Source: Chitinophagaceae bacterium (GTDB taxonomy: Bacteria; Bacteroidota; Bacteroidia; Chitinophagales; Chitinophagaceae). Taken from it: 39,785 nt of DNA. Below are positions 1 through 7,823 of the stretch, in pieces (the stretch's first letter is position 1; the number at the start of each line of letters is the position of its first letter). Location of the stretch: NCBI GenBank assembly GCA_947379895.1, contig CANCPA010000014.1, positions 1-39,785 of the forward strand. The letters run 5' to 3'. Position numbers and translations under genes: made by a program. The notes beneath the pieces were generated by a model. That model did not search any database. It saw only the letters and a program-made list of their open reading frames with translations, and was not told where the DNA came from.

Positions 1-102
1 AAAACTTTTCAGTGTGCGGTTGTTTATAATTTTAATGGTAATATCATCAAGGTAGCTCTTGTTGTTGACCTTCGTTCTCAACCTAAAACAAATTTTTATT
101 AA
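1..102 (+). CDS. C-terminal fragment of an unidentified protein (5' end outside window)
   Basis: Frame 1 is open from the first base and closes with TAA at 100-102, giving 33 residues that end LRSQPKTNFY. The composition is that of a normal protein with alternating hydrophobic stretches. The next gene starts 21 bases later on the same strand, so the two may be cotranscribed. Too little is present to name a family, and no motif is recognisable. Confidence 0.5.
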   Translation, partial: KTFQCAVVYNFNGNIIKVALVVDLRSQPKTNFY

Positions 103-123
103 TACAAAATAGAACAATAGAGT

Positions 124-924
124 ATGTCTAAAAAAATTGCCATCATTGGCGGAGGAAATCTTGGTTCTGCTATCGCAGAAGGATTGATAAATAGTGGCTT
201 TATTCAGCCCAATGAATTATTGATTACCAAACGAAATGTTTCTACCCTTGATTCTCTAAAGGAGAGGGGAGTACTTGTGAGTAACAATAATTTGGAGGCA
301 GCTGCGTTTGCAGATTATATAATATTGGCCGTTAAGCCTTTTCAAATAAAGGATGTTTTAACCCTCATGCTACCTGAGCTTGATGCAAAAAAGCATGTTT
401 TAGTAAGTGTTATCACGGGTGTTTGGGTGAAGGATATTGAAGAGGTTATTGGCACTTCATTCCCAATTTTCCGTGCAATGCCTAATACGGCTATTGCCAT
501 TCAGGAAAGTATGACCTGTATTAGTGAAAGCAATGCAACTAAAGAACAAAAGGATTTTGTGGGACATGTTTTTGATAAATTGGGTAAATCTGTTTTTATT
601 GAAGAAAAACTCATGGATGCTGCTACAGTTCTTGCAGCATCGGGAACAGCCTTTGCAATGCGTTATATTAGGGCAAACATTCAAGCAGGTATCGAAATTG
701 GATTTAGTGCAGTAAACGCTACCTTAATTGCCTCACAAACTGTAAAGGGTGCCGCAGAATTATTGCAAAAAAGAGGGTCGCATCCTGAACAGGAAATTGA
801 TAAAGTTACAACGCCTAAAGGCTGCACAATTGCTGGCTTGAATGAAATGGAACATCAAGGGTTCAGTTCATCATTGATTAGGGGTATTGTGGCTAGTTAC
901 AAGAAAATTTTGGGAGGGATGTAA
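124..924 (+). CDS. proC: pyrroline-5-carboxylate reductase
   Basis: It catalyses the last step of proline synthesis, reducing 1-pyrroline-5-carboxylate with NAD(P)H in the cytoplasm. At 266 residues it has the usual family length. The N-terminus has the Rossmann motif IGGGNLGSAIAEGL (about residues 8-21), followed by ILAVKPFQ and FRAMPNTA, which are typical of ProC. The C-terminal dimerisation helix region has TTPKGCTIAGLNEMEHQGF, matching the family signature in which TPGGTT/AGL is common. The ATG at 124 gives the full N-terminal strand, so this start is well supported. It follows the window-edge gene by 21 bases and is followed by a repeat-filled gap, so it probably ends a transcription unit. 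Confidence 0.95.
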   Translation: MSKKIAIIGGGNLGSAIAEGLINSGFIQPNELLITKRNVSTLDSLKERGVLVSNNNLEAAAFADYIILAVKPFQIKDVLTLMLPELDAKKHVLVSVITGVWVKDIEEVIGTSFPIFRAMPNTAIAIQESMTCISESNATKEQKDFVGHVFDKLGKSVFIEEKLMDAATVLAASGTAFAMRYIRANIQAGIEIGFSAVNATLIASQTVKGAAELLQKRGSHPEQEIDKVTTPKGCTIAGLNEMEHQGFSSSLIRGIVASYKKILGGM

Positions 925-1051
925 ACTATTCGACTACAATTTATACCTCATCTGTAATTCCATTAATCAAAATATTTTTTATCAAATAAACATCAATTTA
1001 GACACCACTTTTATTGCAATGTTGAGTAACATTTTTATACTGTTCTAAAAT

Positions 1052-1225
1052 ATTGCGATAATAGTGATAACTATTGCGACTTTTCGTATCAACATTATGA
1101 TAATGTTACTCAACATTGCAACAATAGTTATCAATATTGTAGTTTTTCGTTTCAACATTATGACAATGTTTACCAACATTGCAGTAATAGTCATCAACAT
1201 TGCGACGATTCAGCTCAATAAAATG
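1052..1225. repeat. 63-bp tandem repeat, about 2.7 copies, with embedded palindrome
   Basis: Copy 1 is 1052-1114, copy 2 is 1115-1177 and a partial third copy starts at 1178. All begin ATTGC and the copies align without gaps. Each full copy contains AACATTATG(A)YAATGTT; in copy 1 this is a perfect 17-base palindrome. The 925-1356 gap between proC and dut otherwise shows only AT-rich DNA. A 68-codon open frame (1064-1270) runs through the repeat because 63 is a multiple of three. Its product would be a monotonous Ile/Asn/Thr-rich peptide, so I treat it as non-coding. Confidence 0.85.
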
Positions 1226-1356
1226 GTAAAACTGATTAGCCTATCAACTAACAGTGAGATAATTTTTTGAATATTAAAGTGAATACAAGCTTGCTTTTAA
1301 CCAAGGTAAATATACTTTCAAATTAAATAGTCATTTTATTTACCCCAAAATAATTT

Positions 1357-1809
1357 ATGTATATGAAGGATAAACTTATAGTTCCCATCATTAATCAATC
1401 TCATCATCCTTTGCCATCTTATGCAACGATTGGTTCGTCGGGAATGGATTTAAGGGCATTTTTGAAAGAACCGATTGAATTAAAATCATTGGAAAGGCAA
1501 TTAATTCCTACAGGAATATTTATTGAGTTACCGAATGGGTATGAAGCTCAAATTCGTCCTAGGAGTGGTTTGGCTATCAAACAAGGTATTACTTGCTTAA
1601 ATACTCCTGGTACAATTGATGCAGATTATCGTGGAGAGATTAAGGTAATTCTAATTAATTTATCCAAAGAAAATCAAATAATTAATGATGGAGATAGGAT
1701 TGCACAAATGGTCATTCAGGAAGTAAAACAAATAGAATGGCAGTCTGTCGAAAATATTAACGAAACTACAAGAGGGGCAGGAGGCTTTGGACATACAGGA
1801 AAAGTATAA
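1357..1809 (+). CDS. dut: dUTP diphosphatase
   Basis: It hydrolyses dUTP to dUMP and diphosphate, keeping uracil out of DNA and supplying dTMP synthesis. All five trimeric-dUTPase motifs are visible in order: GSSGMDLRA (motif 1), RPRSGLAI (2, with the catalytic-loop Ser), [12 protein letters not shown] (3, with the Asp that activates water and binds the nucleotide), GDRIAQMVI (4), and the C-terminal arm [10 protein letters not shown] (5, P-loop-like). The length of 150 residues is normal. Two in-frame ATGs, at 1357 and 1363, are possible starts; neither has a strong Shine-Dalgarno sequence, as is usual in Bacteroidota. It leads the gene row dut / DUF4292 / EnvC-like. Confidence 0.95.
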   Translation: MYMKDKLIVPIINQSHHPLPSYATIGSSGMDLRAFLKEPIELKSLERQLIPTGIFIELPNGYEAQIRPRSGLAIKQGITCLNTPGTIDADYRGEIKVILINLSKENQIINDGDRIAQMVIQEVKQIEWQSVENINETTRGAGGFGHTGKV

Positions 1810-1911
1810 CTTAGCCGCTTTTAAGAAAAGTGATGTTTTTATCTTGATACTTTATTAATATTAAAATAAAAATTGACTTTCACAATCGATAGGTTACAAA
1901 AAATTTCACGA

Positions 1912-2730
1912 ATGCAAAAAATATTTTTATTTCTTCTATTTATAGGTCTCATATTTTCCTGTAAACCCGTTCGCAAAGTTCAAACAATAAAAATTGCTAT
2001 CAATAAACGAGATACCATTCAAACTATTGTAATTAAGGAAACTCCAAAAGTTGATACACAAGCATTGATAAATGATATGTTTGATAAGGTAAATAAGCGT
2101 CGAATTAATTTTAATACATTTAATGCTAAAATAAAAGCGCAATATGAGGGACAAGAAACTAGTCAATCTGCAATTGTATATCTAAAACTCAGGAAGGATA
2201 GTATTATGCTGTTGCAGATTGTGGGTCCATTAGGTATTGTTGGATTGCAAGCAAAAATCACTAAGGATAGTGTGATAATTGTCAATAAAATTGATAAATA
2301 TGTTCAGCGTCGAAGCATTAGTTATGTTAAAGAAGTTTCTGAAATACCCTTTGATTTTGCCACACTTCAGGATTTAATTGTTGGTAATCCTACATTTTTG
2401 GATAGCAACGTAGTGTCTTACAAATCTGCTAGTGACCACCTTTTGGTATTGATGGTTGGAAGTATTTTCAAAAATCTAATTACACTCGACACGAAGGATT
2501 ATAAACCCTTGCACAGTAAATTGGACGATGCTGATATTCAAAGAAATAGAACTTGCGATATTACCTATAGCAATTATGATAATAATGGTGATATGCAATT
2601 TTCTACTTACAGGAGTATTTCGGTAGCTGAAAAGTATAAATTGGATATTTATCTCGATTTCAAGCAATATTCATTTAACGAACCGTTAAACTTTAGCTTT
2701 AGTATTCCAAAAAATTACAAGACCAAATAA
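1912..2730 (+). CDS. DUF4292 family lipoprotein
   Basis: A 272-residue envelope protein of the DUF4292 family, a Bacteroidota family of unproved function. From the ATG at 1912 it begins MQKIFLFLLFIGLIFSCKPV, an excellent SPII signal with lipobox LIFSC, so the mature protein should be lipidated. An upstream in-frame TTG at 1873 would add 13 residues in front of the signal peptide and is less likely. The mature part has the repeated beta-strand pattern of the LolA/LolB-like fold (YLKLRKDSIMLLQIVGPLGI, then a basic, aromatic C-terminal half), so a role in lipoprotein or envelope assembly is plausible but inferred. It sits 59 bases ahead of the EnvC-like gene, suggesting one transcription unit. 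Confidence 0.85.
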   Translation: MQKIFLFLLFIGLIFSCKPVRKVQTIKIAINKRDTIQTIVIKETPKVDTQALINDMFDKVNKRRINFNTFNAKIKAQYEGQETSQSAIVYLKLRKDSIMLLQIVGPLGIVGLQAKITKDSVIIVNKIDKYVQRRSISYVKEVSEIPFDFATLQDLIVGNPTFLDSNVVSYKSASDHLLVLMVGSIFKNLITLDTKDYKPLHSKLDDADIQRNRTCDITYSNYDNNGDMQFSTYRSISVAEKYKLDIYLDFKQYSFNEPLNFSFSIPKNYKTK

Positions 2731-2789
2731 TATTAAGCCTATTATTTCGTTATATATAGAGGTGAAATTTTAATTAATAAAAAATATTA

Positions 2790-4214
2790 ATGATAAAAAG
2801 ACTGCTGATACTATGTTTTTGTTTTGCATTTTGTTTTCAAAATTTGAAGGCACAACCGCCAACGCGTGATGATTTGCAAAAACAACAGCAACAATTATTA
2901 AAAGAATTGGCAGATTTAAATAAGGATTTAAAATCGATTCAACAAAATAAGAAAGCAGCTTTAGGAGCCTATTCGATGGTAAAAAGAAAAATTGAAGCCC
3001 GTGAAGCATTGATACGAAATATTAATCACGACATCAATTTATTGACTGAAACTATTTATCAAAATCAAATAGAAATATATAGGCTGAGAAAAGAGTTAGA
3101 TACTTTGAAATTACAATATGCTCAAAGCCTTGTTTTTGCCTATAAAAACAGAGGAAGTTACGATTACTTGAACTTTTTATTCTCTGCCCAAAGTTTTAAT
3201 GATGCCTTAAAAAGAATGCGCTTTTTAAAAAGCTATCGTCAATATAGAGAGACTCAAGCAGAAACGATTAATAAGACACAAGCCTTATTGCAATCATCAA
3301 TTAGTAAACTAGACAATAACAGATTGGAAAAGAATTCTGTTTTAGAGAGTCAAAGTACACAATTGAAGGTCTTAGAGGATGATAAAAAAGAAAAAGACCA
3401 AGTTGTAAAGCAATTAAAGAGCCAGGAAAAAGATATTGCCGCACAAATAAAGCAACGTGAAAAGGATAAATTGAGATTGCGTAGTGCAATTGATGCTGCA
3501 ATTAAAAGAGCAATTGCTGAAGCTGCCGAGAAGGAACGATTGGCAAAGATTGCCCGTCAAAAAGCAGCTGAAGAAGAAAGAAAGCGTCAGGCACTTTTAG
3601 CTAAAGAGGCAAAAGATAGAGAAGAAAAAGAAAAGGAAGCAGGCAAAAATAATTCAAACGCCACTATTAATAAGTCAACACCTAAGACTGAAGAACCTAA
3701 GGAAGTAGTAAAGACGAAAGAAAATGTATCTGCTGTTACTTCTTCTACAAAGTCGGATAGGGTGTATAGTTCTTTTGAATCAACGCCTGAAGGCTTGACT
3801 CAATCATTAAATTTTGAAAGAAACAGAGGGCATCTACCATGGCCTTTAGATGGTGGAAAGATATTTGGACAATTTGGAAGACAACAAATTGAAGGAACCA
3901 AACTTGTTGCTGATAATGAAGGTATCTTCATAAAAACTTCTGTGGGTGCTACTATTAAATGTGTTGCAGACGGAGAAGTGTTGACTGTAATGGATTTGGA
4001 TCAATATCAAGCAGTGATGGTCAAGCATGGTAAATACTTTACTACCTATAATATGTTATCGTCAGTAAACGTAAAAACAGGTGATGCTGTGAAGGCAGGA
4101 ACTGTTTTAGGCAAAGTAGCCGCTGATTTAGATGGTGATGGTCAATTTGAATTTCAAGTCTTAAATGATAGAAAAGTATTTCAAAATCCTGAACATTGGC
4201 TAAAGAGAAGATAG
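2790..4214 (+). CDS. EnvC-like murein hydrolase activator (coiled coil plus degenerate LytM/M23 domain)
   Basis: A 474-residue exported protein. Residues 1-21 are a signal peptide ending in LKAQ. Residues about 25-270 are heptad-rich coiled coil (runs of Q, K, E and L), followed by a charged Lys/Glu-rich linker and a C-terminal LytM fold from about residue 350. In that fold the zinc ligands of active M23 peptidases are replaced. The first His/Asp pair reads NEGIFIKT, HxH has become HGKYFTTYNML with Asn in place of the second His, and the last strand reads FEFQV. This is the EnvC arrangement: the protein does not cut peptidoglycan but activates amidases during cell separation. Function is inferred from architecture. 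It closes the dut / DUF4292 row. Confidence 0.88.
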   Translation: MIKRLLILCFCFAFCFQNLKAQPPTRDDLQKQQQQLLKELADLNKDLKSIQQNKKAALGAYSMVKRKIEAREALIRNINHDINLLTETIYQNQIEIYRLRKELDTLKLQYAQSLVFAYKNRGSYDYLNFLFSAQSFNDALKRMRFLKSYRQYRETQAETINKTQALLQSSISKLDNNRLEKNSVLESQSTQLKVLEDDKKEKDQVVKQLKSQEKDIAAQIKQREKDKLRLRSAIDAAIKRAIAEAAEKERLAKIARQKAAEEERKRQALLAKEAKDREEKEKEAGKNNSNATINKSTPKTEEPKEVVKTKENVSAVTSSTKSDRVYSSFESTPEGLTQSLNFERNRGHLPWPLDGGKIFGQFGRQQIEGTKLVADNEGIFIKTSVGATIKCVADGEVLTVMDLDQYQAVMVKHGKYFTTYNMLSSVNVKTGDAVKAGTVLGKVAADLDGDGQFEFQVLNDRKVFQNPEHWLKRR

Positions 4215-4389
4215 CAATACTTCGAACATAAGAGATTGTCTATATATTGTGTGGGAGTAAATTGATTTAAGTGTAAAATCTAAGGCAGATTGATGGGTAG
4301 ATATCCAATCATAATTGACCAATTAAAATTATATAATCAACATTTTATCATCACAAAGTAAGTATTTATTCAGACTATTGTCAGCATGG

Positions 4390-4419
4390 TTTGAGTAGCA
4401 CTTCAAAACCATAACTTTG
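4390..4419 (+). promoter_or_regulatory. Bacteroidota-type promoter of gldC
   Basis: TTTG at 4390-4393 and TAACTTTG at 4412-4419 are separated by 18 bases. They match the -33 TTTG and -7 TAnnTTTG elements exactly. Transcription would start near 4425, giving a leader of about 16 bases before the gldC ATG at 4441. Confidence 0.75.
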
Positions 4420-4440
4420 CGTAATTAAAATAATGGCAAA

Positions 4441-4782
4441 ATGAAATCAACAATTTTTGTAGAAGTAGGTTTGGATCAAGATAGACTACCCGAAAAAATA
4501 TCATGGACAGCAACTGATAGTACAGCTGATGTGATGCAAAAGGCAAAGGCTACAATGCTTTCGTTTTGGGATGGTGAAGAAAGTAGTGCCCTTAGAATTG
4601 ACTTGTGGACGAAGGAAATGAGGGTAGATGAAATGGCTGATTTCTATTATCAAACGTTTATGGGTATGGCAGATACTTTTGATAGGGCGACCCATTTAGA
4701 ACCATTAGTAGCTGACATGAAAGCATTTGCAAAAGAGTTCTATGCTAAATTTAGAGCCTCTCAGGTGAGTCAGAATAAATAG
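4441..4782 (+). CDS. gldC: gliding motility protein GldC
   Basis: A 113-residue cytoplasmic-looking protein with no signal peptide. It starts MKSTIFVEVGLDQDRLPEKI, followed by WTATDS, the hallmark opening of GldC. Family members are of similar length and are confined to Bacteroidota, where GldC supports gliding; the molecular role is not settled. In Flavobacterium it lies beside gldB, but no gldB is present here, so the gene stands alone. It has its own clear promoter 20-50 bases upstream. With porV at 12.4-13.6 kb and a T9SS cargo gene at 20.6 kb, it fits a genome with a functional T9SS/gliding apparatus. Confidence 0.9.
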   Translation: MKSTIFVEVGLDQDRLPEKISWTATDSTADVMQKAKATMLSFWDGEESSALRIDLWTKEMRVDEMADFYYQTFMGMADTFDRATHLEPLVADMKAFAKEFYAKFRASQVSQNK

Positions 4783-4820
4783 AATAAGATTCAAAATAGA
4801 TAATTAGGATTAGTGTTAAT

Positions 4821-4967
4821 ACTCAAGTTTTACCACCAAGAACATAATGTTTATTACAAAGAAACACAAAGAATAAGTGTTTACAAGTACACAGTTTCAT
4901 CTATTTTCCTAAAAAATTAAGTGATCCTTGTATTTCTTTGTTTCCCTTGTGGTAAAAATATTTGAGT
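4821..4967. repeat. Inverted-repeat element of the ACCACAAGG family
   Basis: The left arm from 4821 reads ACTCAAGTTTTACCACCAAG and the right arm ending at 4967 is its imperfect complement (CCCTTGTGGTAAAA, then TTTGAGT). Inside are A-rich short words such as ACAAAGAAACACAAAG and their complements. Related words recur at 29.45-29.79 kb, near 31.53 kb and at 37.24-37.35 kb. It fills the gldC-YqeY gap and codes for nothing visible. Confidence 0.6.
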
Positions 4968-5036
4968 AGTAACTGAGTAGTTGGAAATGATTCACATTTT
5001 ATTCCAACCATCTTATCATTTTAAAAAATACAAACA

Positions 5037-5489
5037 ATGAGTTTAGAATTAAAAGTAATGGCCGAATTGAAAGAGGCTATGAAAGCAAAGGATGATGCCG
5101 CTTTACGTGGATTAAGGGCGATTAAAGCAGAAATTATTAAAGCTAAAACAGAACCTGGTGCAGGAGGAGAAATAAGCGAAGAAGGCGAATTGAAATTGCT
5201 ACAAAAAATAGTAAAGCAAAGGAAGGATAGCTTAGAAATTTACAGACAACAAAACAGAGAAGACCTTGCCGTTAAAGAAGCGGAGGAAATTGCTATCATT
5301 GAAAAGTTTTTGCCTAAACAATTGACAGAAGCAGAATTAAAAGAAGCAATTGCCCCGATAATTGCTCAAGTAGGTGCAACATCTGTTGCTGACTTAGGTA
5401 AAGTAATGGGGATTGCCTCAAAACAATTGGCAGGAAAGGCAGATGGTAAAGCAATCTCTGCAGTAGTAAAAGAGTTACTTACTAAGTAG
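5037..5489 (+). CDS. GatB/YqeY domain protein
   Basis: A 150-residue stand-alone YqeY protein, the family that shares its helical fold with the tail domain of the GatB subunit of the tRNA-dependent amidotransferase. Diagnostic stretches are LRAIKAEIIKAKTE, a KQRKDSLEIY segment, AEEIAIIEKFLPKQL, and near the C-terminus VADLGKVMGIASKQLAGKAD. The start is a clean ATG with MSLELKVMAELKEAMKAKD, matching the family. A tRNA-related role is assumed in the literature but not proved for stand-alone members. It is followed 117 bases later by the cvpA-like gene in the same direction, with a short AAGTTT/AGGTT-rich repeat between them. Confidence 0.9.
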   Translation: MSLELKVMAELKEAMKAKDDAALRGLRAIKAEIIKAKTEPGAGGEISEEGELKLLQKIVKQRKDSLEIYRQQNREDLAVKEAEEIAIIEKFLPKQLTEAELKEAIAPIIAQVGATSVADLGKVMGIASKQLAGKADGKAISAVVKELLTK

Positions 5490-5494
5490 TCGGT

Positions 5495-5597
5495 TACTAG
5501 TTACAGGTTTCAAGTGACAGGTTACAAGTTTCAAGATACAAGTTTTAGGTACCTGCAACCTGAATCTTTTAACTTGTAATTTGAAACCTGAATCCAA
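5495..5597. repeat. Low-complexity AGGTTACAAGTTTCAAG repeat
   Basis: Short words AGTTACAGG, AGTTTCAAG and GTGACAGGTT repeat in direct order and then in inverted form (AACCTGAATC, AACTTGTAATTTG, AAACCTGAATC). This lets the whole gap fold as a loose hairpin. The same style of repeat occurs at 11.65, 12.33 and 33.29 kb. Confidence 0.6.
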
Positions 5598-5606
5598 AGT
5601 CAATAT

Positions 5607-6146
5607 ATGTTCATAGATATTCCATACTTTATTTTCATTTTGCTGGCCATCTACAAAGGTTATAACAGGGGGCTTATCGTTTCCTTGTTTTCATATATAG
5701 CCTTTATTGTTGGTATTGCAGCTGCTATTAAGTTGTCGGCAGTTGCGGCTAATTGGTTACAAAGAAATACTCATATTGGCTATACATGGATTCCATTTTT
5801 ATCCTTTATTATAGTATTAATTGGCGTAGTGGTATTAATTAGACTTTTAGCAGGAATATTACAGAAGAGTGTAGAATTTTTATTGATGGGTTGGGCAAAT
5901 AGAATTGGGGGAGTTATTTTATACTGTGCTTTATATACAATGGCTTTTAGTGTATTATTATTTTATGCAGTTCAACTAAAAGTAATAACTGATGAGGCTA
6001 TAGAAAGTTCGAAATGCTATGGCTTTATTAAACCGTGGGGAACATTTACAATAAATGGAATAGGTAAAATATTTCCGATTTTTAGGGATATGTTTACACA
6101 ACTTGAACACTATTTTGAAGGTGCGGCAAAGGGACTTAAATCCTAA
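5607..6146 (+). CDS. CvpA family inner-membrane protein
   Basis: A 179-residue membrane protein of the CvpA (colicin V production) family. It opens with IPYFIFILLAIYKGYNRGLI, and the KG-NRG loop after the first helix is the family signature (usually G-xRG). It then has three more hydrophobic segments at about residues 28-50, 60-85 and 98-125, ending in a soluble tail with an amphipathic stretch. Family proteins are linked with envelope stress and cell separation in other bacteria, but the substrate is unknown. It is preceded by the YqeY gene. The 145-base gap to the next gene carries a strong palindrome (6239-6266). Confidence 0.85.
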   Translation: MFIDIPYFIFILLAIYKGYNRGLIVSLFSYIAFIVGIAAAIKLSAVAANWLQRNTHIGYTWIPFLSFIIVLIGVVVLIRLLAGILQKSVEFLLMGWANRIGGVILYCALYTMAFSVLLFYAVQLKVITDEAIESSKCYGFIKPWGTFTINGIGKIFPIFRDMFTQLEHYFEGAAKGLKS

Positions 6147-6238
6147 ATTAATTGTTAATAGACAATTAATATCTACCTATCACAATAACATTATATATTG
6201 CAGAAACTTTTTACAAGCTATTATTGCTTGTTTTTGTG

Positions 6239-6266
6239 TTTATTTGTGGCGATCGCTACAAATAAA
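6239..6266. promoter_or_regulatory. 28-bp operator-like palindrome centred on GCGATCGC
   Basis: The sequence reads TTTATTTGTG, GCGATCGC, TACAAATAAA. It is symmetric over 14 bases per arm except for one pair (G6248 against T6257), with no spacer. With no loop, a protein-dimer site is more likely than a terminator. It ends 26 bases before the ATG of the alpha/beta hydrolase at 6292. The left arm also contains TTTATTTG, one base away from a -7 element. Confidence 0.5.
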
Positions 6267-6291
6267 TAATAGCTTTTTTAACAAATAACAC

Positions 6292-7047
6292 ATGGAGTAC
6301 ACTATTAAACAACAGGATAAGTATAGGTTTATAGAAGAAGGCGAGGGCGAACCTTTGCTTCTCCTTCATGGGCTATTTGGAGCATTAAGTAACTTTGGAG
6401 CTCAAATCGACCTATTTAAAAATAAATTCAAGGTCATTGTTCCACTATTGCCTTTATTGGATTTAGATATTTTCCATACAACAGTTGGTGGATTAGAGAA
6501 ACATGTACAAGGTTTTATAGAACTTCGTGGGTACAAAAACATTCATTTATTAGGCAACTCCTTAGGTGGACATATTGCCTTGACACATATTTTGAAACAT
6601 CCCGATAATATTAAGTCATTAATATTGACAGGAAGTTCTGGATTATTTGAAAACGGAATGGGAGATAGTTATCCTAAACGTGGAGACTACGAATACATTA
6701 AAAAGAAAGCTCAAATTACTTTTTATGACCCTGAATTAGCTACTAAGGAATTGGTGGATGAATTGTTTGAAGTTACAAATAACCGATTAAAAGTAATAAA
6801 AATCATTACACTTGCTAAGAGTGCAATCAGAAGCAACCTTAACGAAGAGTTGAATCAAATAAAGCAACCTACCCTATTAATATGGGGTAATAACGATATA
6901 ATTACACCACCTTTTGTTGGAAGAGAGTTTAATAAATTAATTCCTCACAGCGAATTATATTTTATCGACAAATGCGGGCACGCACCTATGATGGAAGTCC
7001 CTTCTGAGTTCAATGAGATATTGGGTAATTTCTTGAATAAGTTCTAA
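6292..7047 (+). CDS. alpha/beta hydrolase
   Basis: A cytoplasmic serine hydrolase of 251 residues without a signal peptide. The oxyanion strand is LLLLHGLFG (residues 22-30), the nucleophile elbow GNSLGG gives Ser90, the acid is Asp202 in WGNNDIITP, and the catalytic His230 lies in CGHAPMMEVP. The triad is complete and correctly spaced. The class is the 20-30 kDa MhpC/BphD-like group; the substrate cannot be read from sequence. The next gene (CBS) starts 29 bases later, so the two are likely cotranscribed, and the group a/b hydrolase / CBS / NAD kinase recurs in Bacteroidota. A palindrome just upstream could control it. Confidence 0.88.
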   Translation: MEYTIKQQDKYRFIEEGEGEPLLLLHGLFGALSNFGAQIDLFKNKFKVIVPLLPLLDLDIFHTTVGGLEKHVQGFIELRGYKNIHLLGNSLGGHIALTHILKHPDNIKSLILTGSSGLFENGMGDSYPKRGDYEYIKKKAQITFYDPELATKELVDELFEVTNNRLKVIKIITLAKSAIRSNLNEELNQIKQPTLLIWGNNDIITPPFVGREFNKLIPHSELYFIDKCGHAPMMEVPSEFNEILGNFLNKF

Positions 7048-7076
7048 GATTAGTTTTTCATCAATAGTTATCTTAT

Positions 7077-7736
7077 ATGTTAGTTGAACAATTATTACAA
7101 ACAGATTACCCCGTACTGCAATTACAGGATAAGGTTTCTTTTGTATTGAAACTAATGGATGATTATGAAGTACTGCATCTACCAATTGTTGTTAATGAGG
7201 CCTTTGTAGGTTGCATTTCAAAGGAAGATTTATTCGATGCGAATGAACAAGCTAGTCTTGCTTCTCTTGAGGGTTATTTTAATGTGAGTTTTGTAAAAAA
7301 GGAAGAGTTCTTTCTTTCTGCTTTAAAGATATTTGTTGAAAATAGTATTTCATTATTAGCAGTCACCAATGATTCGAAGGAATATTTGGGTGTGATTACA
7401 GCTAATTCTCTACTTGAACAATTATCAATATATACAGGAACTGGCGAAAAGGGAGGAATCATAGTATTAGAAGTAGACAGAAGAAATTATTCATTTGGTG
7501 AAATAAGCAGACTTGTAGAAACAAATGACGCTTATATCACTCAATTAAATACTTATACTGAATCAAATACAGGACTTATTATAGTTTCTATAAAAGTAAG
7601 CAAGGTAGAGATAAGCGACATCATCGCTACCTTTCATCGATATGAATATGTTGTTAGATATTATTTTGGTGAAGAACAATACACAAACGAACTTAAAGAC
7701 AACTACAATCACTTAATGTCTTACCTTAATATTTGA
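7077..7736 (+). CDS. CBS domain pair protein with C-terminal ACT-like region
   Basis: A 219-residue soluble protein. Residues about 1-60 form one CBS motif (VEQLLQTDYPVLQLQDKVSF, then VLHLPIVVNEAFVGCISKEDL) and about 65-122 a second (FVENSISLLAVTNDSKEYLGVITANSLL). CBS pairs bind adenine nucleotides and act as energy or ligand sensors. Residues about 125-200 alternate strands and helices like an ACT regulatory domain, an AcuB-like layout. It probably acts as a ligand-dependent regulator, with the partner unknown. It sits 29 bases behind the hydrolase and precedes the Omp85-like gene by 87 bases. Confidence 0.82.
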   Translation: MLVEQLLQTDYPVLQLQDKVSFVLKLMDDYEVLHLPIVVNEAFVGCISKEDLFDANEQASLASLEGYFNVSFVKKEEFFLSALKIFVENSISLLAVTNDSKEYLGVITANSLLEQLSIYTGTGEKGGIIVLEVDRRNYSFGEISRLVETNDAYITQLNTYTESNTGLIIVSIKVSKVEISDIIATFHRYEYVVRYYFGEEQYTNELKDNYNHLMSYLNI

Positions 7737-7823
7737 GGAAGTTGTAAGTTTTAGGATAAAAGTTCTGCCTTAAATTTATATAGACCCTTACATTTTATTT
7801 TCTTCGTTTAATCTTTATTTTAA

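Noticed and set aside
1064-1270. 68-codon open frame in the 63-bp repeat
   Set aside because: It is open only because the repeat length is a multiple of three; the product is Ile/Asn/Thr low complexity and there is no start-site support.
2790-4214. Active M23 endopeptidase
   Set aside because: The zinc-binding His and Asp residues of the LytM domain are replaced, so an activator role fits better than catalysis.
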